Assembly (NCBI RefSeq): GCF_000003815.2
Contig: NC_049995.1
Coordinates: forward strand, 17,378,815-17,430,965
Origin: Branchiostoma floridae
Taxonomy: Eukaryota > Chordata > Leptocardii > Amphioxiformes > Branchiostomatidae
Length of the DNA: 52,151 nt
Direction of reading: 5' to 3'
Part shown: piece by piece, positions 33,301 to 45,000 of the stretch
Position numbering within the stretch: the stretch's first letter is position 1
Layout: each line of letters opens with the position of its first letter
The notes under the pieces: model-generated
Database searches by the model: none
Seen by the model: the letters and a program-made list of their open reading frames with translations, nothing else
Told to the model about the DNA's origin: nothing
Translations under genes and position numbers: made by a program

Positions 33301-36274
33301 GATCATAATTTCTTTTGGTGACCCACCCACGAAAACATCCATAGTGCTCATCGTAAAATCATTTCAAACGACGTGTTAAATTAAAGGACGGTAGACAAGC
33401 TTTCTTGTGAGATGAAGCACGGTGCGAATCATAATCAAACAACAGGTAAATCATCGAGGGAATTCTCGTCACTTTCTCTCAGGGCCTGATCACATACAGC
33501 GCCGGTATTCCCATATCATATAGAGTACTGTTGTAAAGGCTTTTACTAGTCTCCAGACTGACTATGCTGGCTATTATATGGAGACTAACTTGCCAGGGAA
33601 GTTTTGCTATTGAAAGGTTTGGCTGGCCTCACAGGGAGAATGCTATCCTTTCACGTCCCAAACAGAAGTCAAGTTCCCATTTTACACCTTGGTGGAGTAA
33701 GTCAAGTGTCTTCCCAAGGACACAGCATTGGTGGCATGTCAAGATTCGAACTCGGGACCTCTGGGTTTTGGGCCAAACAACCTGTAGTTACGCAACACGA
33801 CCCTACATGCGCTTATGAGATTTAATTGTTGTTATTAACCTTTTTCATAATAAATTATTACCTACCAGCGACTGCCTCGGCTAGTAGCTCCTGGCTGTTG
33901 ACTGCGTGTGACCACGTGACCTCCATGGCGTCATGGCTCCCGACACTGTAGTAGACTAGAGGGCTGACATCCGGGGAATGGGGAACTGGGGAGAGAAAAA
34001 AACGATGTATTATCTCAAATTAAGTGACATTGGCTTAAATTTCTTCTGTTACAAGTACACGTATTGTTTATATCCATGTCATGGTTCCCGACACCGTAGT
34101 AGACTATAGAGCTGACGTCCGGGGAATGAGGCCCTGCGGAGAAAAAAATCATCTCAAATTAGGTGACATTTGCATGATTTGTTAAAGCAATGCTTGATTT
34201 GAAATCAAATCAAGGATCAAAGTTCATTTATGCTATACTTATCTTGAAGTACAGTAGTTCGTAGCCCAGCCCAATAATATTTACATAGGGTGCAAAGACC
34301 TTACGTTCAACACGATGTCCGTCCCCCATTGTTGCACGAAAATAGCTGTTACTTGACTGTACTGTTGTTTAGAACGCTCTGTTTATGGCACCCTTAACTG
34401 ACCTCTGCTCTCACAAGTATTTAGTATCTAATCTCATGCTGACCCTTACACAAAGCACACGGTAGTCTCCATTCACAGACTTTTGGAGGGCAGCGTTTGT
34501 TATTTTAGAGAGCTGATTCGCAATGTTCAACACAGTCTAGGATTGAGTCTATGCCTATAGCTAGATGCTCTTTCATCGAACCTAGCCCCCCTTTTTTCAG
34601 CATGTAGACGGGACCGCTCTATAAGTCTTCCTTTGCAGGGTTTTGGAGTGGCGCATTTATCATTTGGGGCACAGAGAGCTGATTCGCATTTTTTCAACAC
34701 TGGCGAAGGTTCTCTTTGCGTAGAAAGGAATTTTTGCCGCTCCCAGACTACCTTTTCCAGCTTAGTCAGGTTTCCAAACCGAGGCCCAACGGGATGTTTA
34801 AAGAAACGACAAATTAAAACGTATACCTAGAAATATGCAAAAATTATGCCTATGAATCTTATGTTGACATTTTGTGTATTTCGATGTTTTGTACATCATT
34901 CTTTTCCCTCTCGATAGCTGCTCGGCCGGGCCCCGGTTTGGAAATGTGACCTAAGAGAAATTCAGCCCATCAGAATTTCCCTCCCAAAGAAATAAACACC
35001 ACTGCTCCAGAAGTCTGCGAGGGAGGCTAGCGTTAGTATGGATAAGTGTTGGTTACTGGTGACACAGTTAAGTAAACAATCCACTGCAAACACATTCCGC
35101 TGTTAGCAGGCCCTAATCGATATATGGTTAATGTTTACCGTACGTTTAAATTTAGGTTTAAAGGACGGTAAAATACGTTTTTGGAAAGCTCACACGCAAA
35201 AAATATGGACGTAAATTTTCAATTTGAAATAACTGACCTTATTGTTTAGACTCTTATCGTCCAAAATCAAAGTCCGATATTGCGCTATAACTTTTAGGCT
35301 GACTAGAAAGTAACGTGTCTTAGTTCATATATCAGTTATGGTACAGTACAAATACCAATAGTCTACGACGTGCATGTACACGTACAAGATATAGCGGCAT
35401 TATAGGGCATATGGGCCCACTTAGATGTGTACTTTACACATGTCCACGTCTTTGATAGACAGCTGACATAGTTTTTAGTTTGATTATGACAGTTCGCGTC
35501 GGTATTTTAAGGAGACATGTCGTCCTCCATGCATCTAACAAGAAAACTGCGGTCTTAGACTATGCCGGCACCCTCACTGCGTCCTCACTGCGACTTATAT
35601 TTGACATAGCAATCAGTGAATTTCATAGATAAAGATTATATTTCTATTCTTTGTGTTCTTTTATCATTTCAATCACACTAAGTCTTGTATGTTGTACATT
35701 TTATTTCAATCATGAACGAAGCTGAGGATGACTCTAATTTAGGTCGCAGTGAGGTCACAGCCAGACCGATGTCATGAAGTAGTAGACATACGGTTAAACC
35801 GCACCCTTGGAGTCAGGGTGACATACCCTTTCTTCTGACTGAATACAAGACGGGGTGCACCAGGTCTCATGACCGGGTGAATGAAGTGAATCACCGTGTA
35901 GCTAATTAATCTCCAAGCAGAGGTTGAGTCGCGTAGATATAGTAGTAGTCGGAAAAATTACCGGACTTTTTCCCGACTAATACAATAAGTATATATCTAC
36001 GCGACTCAACCTCTGCTTGGAGAGTAGTTGCTAATACGATGTCTTGTGTAAGTAGACCTTACTCTTTCATCGACCTATATTCCAACTCACCTGTCGGCAC
36101 ACCTGTCGGCATGGCGTCAGGTAGAACCAGGGGTGCCGCCGGCAACAGGAACAGCGTCACCACCACAGCCAAACCGACGACTAGAAAAATAAATGCCAGA
36201 ACACCGACCCAGAAGAAATCATTCCTCCGTCTTTTGATCGTCTCCACCTTAAAACCGTCCTTGTCGTACTCCAT
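24387..36274 (-). CDS. FAM151: Transmembrane protein with three tandem FAM151/menorin domains (14 exons)
   Basis: Exons: 36274-36091, 33985-33866, 33089-32891, 32220-32045, 31659-31497, 31083-30972, 30558-30411, 30016-29820, 29240-28822, 27137-26980, 26550-26366, 25942-25819, 25323-25205, 24602-24387. All have GT-AG borders and join in frame to 839 aa. Exon 1 gives a short basic cytosolic stretch and one transmembrane helix (about 20-45). Three FAM151 (DUF2181) domains follow, recognised by the motif order TW/RW-x-H/T-x-VNS, (E)xD, HPP, KLDF, NADIMPGPN, SLGW, NEGY, PVTF and WLL. Domain 1 keeps them all; domain 2 has GD and ARPP for the ExD and HPP sites; domain 3 keeps EAD but has LEF for LDF. 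Relatives are vertebrate FAM151A/B and nematode MNR-1, a dendrite-patterning ligand; the fold is related to glycerophosphodiesterases. The function here is unknown. Confidence 0.88.
24640..25078. repeat. Repeat material in intron 13 of the FAM151-like gene
   Basis: Two direct copies of a block (CATCTTTTTATCCAGCA with TTGTTTTG before it) lie at about 24650-24705 and 24755-24805. A 128-codon minus-strand ORF (25078-24692) resembles no family I know, and part of it (AAAGACAACAGATACGAAAA...GCCGCCAGGAGGC) is also found at 29305-29370, so I treat it as mobile-element debris. Confidence 0.45.
26139..26342. mobile_element. MITE-like element, family 3, in intron 11 of the FAM151-like gene
   Basis: The outer 58 bases at each side are inverted copies (ATTCACGGTTTCAAG... 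against ...GGTAACCGTGAAT, both with GCGACAGGAATTGT inside). It ends only 24 bases from the exon 11 donor at 26366. Confidence 0.8.
27150..27260. repeat. (GAAT)n microsatellite next to exon 10 of the FAM151-like gene
   Basis: Runs of GAATGAAT with GGATGAAT variants start about a dozen bases upstream of the 3' splice site of exon 10 (27137). On the sense strand this is a CATT/ATTC-rich, partly pyrimidine tract. Confidence 0.85.
27301..28672. mobile_element. Possible non-autonomous DNA transposon, about 1.37 kb, in intron 9 of the FAM151-like gene
   Basis: TAAGGCTAGGGTCACAATTGG (27301) is inverted at CCAATTGTGACCTAAGCCTAA (28672). Both ends are followed inward by GC-rich, CCCGG-rich arms; the centre is AT-richer and has no transposase frame. 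It could also be two smaller elements side by side. A shorter element with related ends (CTTAG-GTCAC...) is at 34761-34955. Confidence 0.6.
29430..29800. repeat. (CACT)n microsatellite with an 86-bp higher-order unit
   Basis: CACT repeats lie in intron 8 and come within 20 bases of the exon 8 donor (29820). The phrase CATGACTTACTCACT recurs at 29536, 29622 and 29708, exactly 86 bases apart, with the same internal ACAAACACTCACACACT. Confidence 0.9.
30030..30410. repeat. Intron 7 of the FAM151-like gene with a dispersed repeat
   Basis: About 30120-30300 (GTAGCAAGTTTTCTTGCTC, then TGGTACCCC-like text) looks like an amphioxus interspersed repeat, but I cannot assign a family. Confidence 0.4.
34077..34190 (-). 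pseudogene. Decayed partial duplicate of FAM151-like exon 2 and its 3' splice site
   Basis: About 34077-34190 repeats 33930-34045. It copies the first half of exon 2 (PHSPDVS.LVYY.VG becomes PHSPDVSSIVYYGVG), the AG acceptor and about 40 bases of intron. The acceptor (CTCCGCAG at about 34135) and frame are intact, but there is no good donor, so it is probably a non-functional pseudo-exon. Confidence 0.7.
34761..34955. mobile_element. MITE-like element in intron 1 of the FAM151-like gene
   Basis: CTTAGTCAGGTTTCCAAACC (34761) is inverted at GGTTTGGAAATGTGACCTAAG (ending 34955). No ORF lies inside. Confidence 0.7.
35910..36023. mobile_element. MITE-like element, family 1, second copy
   Basis: CTCCAAGCAGAGGTTGAGTC is inverted at GACTCAACCTCTGCTTGGAG. 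The same outer ends as 2847-3049, but only about 114 bases long. It lies about 65 bases from the exon 1 donor of the FAM151-like gene. Confidence 0.8.
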
Positions 36275-36349
36275 GGTTTTAAGACGTCAGTTCAGAACTC
36301 AACTTTAACTCAGGTGAAAATGAGTACCTAGCTTAGGCCGTCCCTCGGA

Positions 36350-36470
36350 TAGGACGTTAAATGGAGGTCCCGTGTTTGAGGAGAGCCACACCTCTAGCTC
36401 GTAAACGAACCCACCACGCTTATCAAAAGGAGTAGGAGTCCTTCCCGGTGTGAGTGGATCAAATGAATCC
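36350..36470. repeat. Dispersed repeat upstream of the FAM151-like gene
   Basis: GATAGGACGTTAAATGGAGG and TGTTTGAGGAGAGCCAC are shared with 1050-1160; the part CACTTATC...CCGGTGTGAGT recurs at 39830-39875. Confidence 0.6.
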
Positions 36471-36715
36471 GTCAGGATGTTCAGTTTGTAGTCTATAGTA
36501 CATATAACAGGCGTGCTTCGTTACGAAGCAGTTTTTTTCTGGGTTAGAAATACAAACAGAACTGAGGTTGGGCGAACTTTTGCCCTCTCTGCCGGTGCCC
36601 GTACGGTGGTTACACAAGTGTTTGCTGTATGTCGCATTAGCGAGCTTCGTAAATAATCAACTAAATCTTGTTATGTACATTGTATTGTTGTGTGGCACTT
36701 TGTTCGCACAGTTAT

Positions 36716-36728
36716 TGACCTTTGACCT
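36716..36728 (-). promoter_or_regulatory. Perfect DR1 nuclear-receptor site upstream of the FAM151-like gene
   Basis: AGGTCAAAGGTCA on the minus strand, two AGGTCA half-sites with one spacer base, about 440 bases upstream of the ATG at 36274. DR1 is the site bound by HNF4 and by RXR/PPAR. The sequence match is exact; use in this gene is inference. Confidence 0.4.
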
Positions 36729-37496
36729 TAAAGTGGGTGTCACACCGGATTGAGCCAGGCATTCGTTAAGTAGCGTGAATTTGCGATTTTTTTGGCATTG
36801 ATCTTATATTGTTTCTTGTTATTGCTTTTGTCAACTTTTTTGTCAACTTTTTTGTCGACTTTTTGTCAATCCCTGCAAATCCTGTTTTTATTATTTTTGA
36901 CCACTGTACATGTCATTGGTTCAGAGGCGATTGTGATTTCCAACATAAATTTATTGGTATCATTTCCCAGGCTGACAACTACACTCATGGCTACAACATT
37001 ACGATAGGTGCCACTGTACTGTACTATCAAACTGGTTTCAACTCTAGAACTACAGTTATGCCTACAGCACCGCTTGCAGACTTGATCAATCTTTAAACTC
37101 TCAAAATGGGAGAATATAGCTAGATACATCAGATTACTCTACAGCAAGTAAATTTCATGGATGACATTAGTGCTGAGTTTTCGGCTGAGTTTGATTGCCT
37201 TGATTTTACTTTTGACGCCGGCATTACAATGACAATGACAATGACAATGACAATGCGGTTTATTCCATATTCATGCCCCCTCTGGGCTAAATGAAGTAAG
37301 TCGCATACAAGTAGACTAATAGGTAAGTTATTCTATGTTCTACTATTTTCTACATGCTTCTTCCCTCTTCTTTAAACATGTGAAAACGAACTTACAGAGT
37401 CCTTCTATTAAATCGTAGTTAGCTAATGACAGTAGAAATTTGAAAAAAGTCTTCCTTCGTTAGTTGTGCACATTTACTTTACAACAGAGGTTGTAC
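36729..37496. other. Spacer between the DDAH-like 3' end and the FAM151-like promoter
   Basis: Contains TTTTTGTCAACTT direct repeats near 36836-36866 and (ACAATG)n at 37225-37255. AATAAA on the minus strand at 37264-37259, about 235 bases past the stop at 37497, is the best poly(A) signal for the DDAH-like gene. Confidence 0.45.
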
Positions 37497-40243
<2,747 letters not shown>

Positions 40244-42083
40244 TTCGCTTGATTTTCTAGTTCGTCTTATAGTCTGTTGGCCCTTCTACTGAATAAAAAG
40301 GGGGCGAGGCTTTTGTTGTCTGGACTCTCAAGTTGTAAAACGGGTTTAGGAGGCGATGTTTGACCCATATTCATTTTATTACGTGATTTGTCTGTTGTCT
40401 GTTCGTGTCACAACACGGTAATCTATTAGAAAAATTGGGAATGAAATAGGAAGATACGTCGATGAAGGCTCGACATCCAGGTAATAAGATACGCCAAACA
40501 TCAGTTACTCAAAGGACTGAAAATGATTCTGTAAACGGTTAGACGTTTCAGATGATATCCATTATTTTTCGTCGGTGACACTGGCGAAAGATGTATATTA
40601 GGAAAATACTGAAAAACAAGCCCTTTTTGTTATTCTTGGTTGATATTGCAACCAAGTGTTGTATTTCCGGTCTGTCAATTCTGACTTAACTGGTTTACAT
40701 TGCAATGCAGTATAGGCGGCGCTGCTTACCATTGTTATTGCAACCATTGTTATTCAGTAGCAAACCGACCCGATCACGAAACTATTAGTTGTTAGGTTTT
40801 CATGAATGCACAAGAACTAATTCATAAGAAAGCTTCCGACGAACACTGGAATAAGAAGACTCTTTTTACACAAACACAGCTTTATTTTCAGTGACGCTTT
40901 GTCGACCGTCTGTCCCCTTACTCGGGGTAGTTCTAAGGGTAATATTGACTGGTTCACGTGGTACTGCAGCTAGGTGTCGCTGCTTACAGATGCGATAACA
41001 AACGGAAGGTATTTACATATTCAGTGGTTGACGTACACTGAGGACAGTTTTGAATTCATGAAAATTTAATGAAAGATGTACATCTAAAAATAGAATGATG
41101 TGAAAAATATCATACATTTATAGGTATACAATGGATATATAACTGCATAGGATTGTATTTCATATAAAGATTGCATTTAGAATAGAAGTCAGATCTTAGT
41201 TGCACATCTATTTTCACTAATAGTACAGCATTTACAGTTATCAATCATAAATCTATTAGATGTAAAAAAGAAATCACAAAACACAGCAGACTCTCTTAGC
41301 GATACACACTCTTCCTAAATTTACGTCTGTTGCCAATAACGCAAATGTGATGCTTGCAAAAATGTTAACATTTTCATTTCAAAATGACAAGAAAGAGTGG
41401 ACCTGGTCCGGGCACGTAGCCCGCGACGATGATGATGATGATGAGAAAGATTCCTATATACAGTGTTATTAAATGAGGGTTAATGGCAAAACATTAACAA
41501 TATTGTGAAGATTTCAATATTGCAAAAATACAGCAATGGCAGTGCTTGAATGCTTGTGCAAATTATTCCTATTCCAATTCCTTGGTGTAGGCTTTGGGCT
41601 GTACGTAAGTACATGTACGTACTTTCATTATGTACATGTACTCTAGACTACGTCTTTTATATATAAAAAGATATACACAATCGAAATCTGTAGACACAGT
41701 AAAAGTTACATGTAAACATTAAAGATATTTCCTATCAAATTATGCATATTTGCAATGTTATTCGCCTGTAGACCATTTGTTTGATACAATGCAAGACAAA
41801 GACAGCCCATTCATAACTATTTCTTCCTATATAATATCCTCAAGTAAGTGATGAAAAAGTATCATGACAAATATATAGAAGTTCAATTAAAAGTTAAATA
41901 CATTTTATGCATATCTCTGGTTTGCATGGTTTTGCATAGTTGACATTTGAAAGCGACGGTCCCGAGTTTGTTCAGGTCACAAGGGTATAGAATGATTGTC
42001 AAGTTTTTGAACATTATTTCTAAACATTATTTCTAAACATTTCAACAACTGAAATATAACACTGCACCCCAACCTACGACTGC
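40244..42083. other. DDAH-like promoter side and long 3' flank of the Ig-death receptor
   Basis: No coding exon was found. AATAAA on the minus strand at 40885-40880 would give the receptor gene a 1.2-kb 3' UTR. About 41040-41950 is AT-rich with (GAT)n at 41430-41445. 42017-42040 has a direct repeat of CATTATTTCTAAA. Confidence 0.45.
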
Positions 42084-45000
42084 TTATTTGTCTAGCATGC
42101 TGACCAGGTCCGCCCTCCCCATGTCCTGTAGAATGGTCCTCAGGTTCTGCAGGGTGCAGGGTGTCGTCCTGTCATGGCGGGATGTTGTTCTATCATGGCG
42201 CGCTGTTCTCTGCCAGTGACGTAACACGATCTCCGCCGCGGGAAGGTTGTGTTGTGCGCTGCAGCTGTCAATCAGGAGGATGTCACCACTCGTCAGGCCT
42301 GTCAGCAGGGAAATACGCATCATATAAACGAATTTGATATTTCAACGCAATGAAAAATTTTTCAGGAATACAGGACGACAAGTTGTTTTTGGTCAAGTCG
42401 CAATACGAATTGCTAAATCATTATCGTAAATACAAATCTTTGTATGCTTTTCGCCATATGCATTAAGGCTCCAAAATGTATTGGCGCAGTACGAATTGTT
42501 ATATGGAAAACAAGATGCAAAAAGCGCAACAACAATCATACGGTCTACAGCTACAAACTACAAAATCGATGTACAAAAGAAATCATACATTCACAATATC
42601 CGTCAGTCATGATACAATCAGGTAGGACTTATCATGGATTTTTTCTTTATAACAAAACTTTCAACATAAGTGTATCTCACCTAGTCTGTCAGCAAGGATC
42701 TTCCAGTTATTGTGTGTGTTGTAGAGCTCCAAACAGAGCTTAGAAAACCTGCGGTACGGGATGTCCAGGTTTCCCTCATCCACAATGACTTTCCTGAGCA
42801 TCTGGTCGATCGTGGTAGCCACCTGTTTGTTATTTAAAGCGAAAGCTATTTAGTTAAAGCAAGATATTGACAAAGTCTGCATAGATCTATCTAAGTTCAA
42901 TTTTTCGAAAAAAAAAATGGTTTCAAGACAAAACATTCAAACCCACGATGGCACAATGGAAATATAACCTTTTTGGTGAGGTAAAAAGAGCACATAGCAT
43001 CAACTTTATTTCTTGACTTCTTAGGGCCTAAGATGCAATTTCATCTTTAATAGTTATCTAGATGCAGGGGATGCACTAGATTCATTAATTTGCATGTTAA
43101 GAACTCAAGTTTGCTTCACCAACCTCGTTTCCCTCCAGACTCATGGCCCTCAGTTCTGCTGCATCAACTCTCAGTCCCTCCCGGTTGGAGACCTGTCCTC
43201 CCCTAGAATCCTCCTTCACGGTAGCTTCCACCATCGTCCCCGTGATAGCACGGAACCCACTTTCTGACCGATGGCCTTCCCTGGAAGACGCTGATATGTA
43301 AGGATGATGTAGGTTATTGTTTTGCCCATTGGAAAGACGTTTTGTAGGATCCGTTGAACTGCCATTTTGCGTTGGTTCAGTTCCAGTACTATAGCTTATC
43401 ATGTCCTCCAGTTGGGGGCAGTTTCTGGAGTTTAGTTGACGAGGTTGAGAGCGGAGGCTGTGAGGCTCTGTTGCGGTGGACCCGTCCAGACTCACGGACC
43501 CTCTGGCATCTGGGAACCTTTGCGTGTTGATTTCAGGAGAGCTTTGTCCTGTGCTTCTGGGAGTGGGTCTTGCAGTTTTGGGATCCGTGTTGTCATCTGC
43601 AGCTTGTGGACAAGTTGCCTCATTGTTGATGATGATCTGGTCAGGAAGACTGTTTGCAGATGTTGGCATCGCCACGTGCTTCGCTCCCTTACGGTGATCA
43701 TGGCTGAACTTTGCAAGAGAGCTTTCTTGTTCTGCGTTTCTGAGGACGCGTCTCGCAGCGGAAGCAACTTTTGGATCCGTGTTGTCATCTGTAGCTTGTG
43801 GGTCTGTTACCTCATCGTTACGGGATGTCACCTCGTTCAGACAGAACATGTCGTCAGAAGGACTGTCCACGGGAGTTTGTGTCGCTGCGCTCCTCGCTAG
43901 TGTGTGACTACCGAGGTCGGGGATTTGTTGAAGTTTTGGTCTTTGCTTGGTCAGCAGTGGTCTCGTGGAGTTGATGTTGTTTTGTTCTTCCTCGTATGAG
44001 CTGCAAAGGGAGGAGGTTTGGACGGGAAGAACCAACGGGGGCTGAGCAATGTGTGTCCTTGTACCTGAAAAAGTAAAACCAAAATTCATTTTCAATGTCT
44101 TTCAATATGTTTCTTTGATATCTTGAAGACAATGCCAATAATCAATTATAAGCTTATTATCAACTTCAGTATGCATTTATCTTAATTTTGTAAAACTGAT
44201 TAACATAAAGTTTCATAGGGCCAATTAAACGTCAGTGATAGAGACATATTCTAAACTTTCAATTATTTATGGTTTTCAATATGTCACTGTTTCTAAACAT
44301 TTTCATCGACGAGTATGTCTTCATATTGCTTCGTTTCACAGCTATTCATATAAAGTTTCATGTGATAATTAGTATGGTTAAAATAATTTGTTATATTTTG
44401 AAATAGCAAATTGAAAAAGCAAGTCAATAATCCAACCCTGAATTGACAAAGATATGATTGACAAAAAATCTAAGAAGAAAACTAGTGGGTGTGCCGTTTT
44501 CCAATAGCATAGCAACATTTAATGTATCAAGTTCTTATTTGTTACATTTGTACCCACCTGCTGCATACCCATTGAGTGGTGGCAAAGGCATCTATTAGAA
44601 CAGGTGCACATACATAGTGTTAGTGAGATGATCAAGTGTACATAATGCTATATAACATCTACATTGTCAAGTTGAAAAAACATTGTGGCTAAGTTATAAG
44701 CGCTGATTCTTCTAGTCACCCTTACACAGTTATATTACTAACGTTTATTTTTTACTCATGCTTATAACCTGTTTACGCAAATAGACCGTACAAAAGAATC
44801 GATTCACAGATAAACATGGCAACTTAATTAAATGTAAATAAGGCTCATGATAATAATGATTGTATGGAGATGCCATGATTGTCATAATTGCCAGTAACAC
44901 TTACCCCTTCGTGCGGTCGACCTATGTCTTCATTTCCGACATTCTCTGCAATTGAAATATGGACCATGCGCTTAATTATAAGTGATGGTATATATTTATC

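Noticed and set aside
43436-43900. Plus-strand ORFs opposite the receptor's exon 8
   Set aside because: Antisense shadows of a long open exon whose flanking splice sites and frame fit the minus-strand gene.
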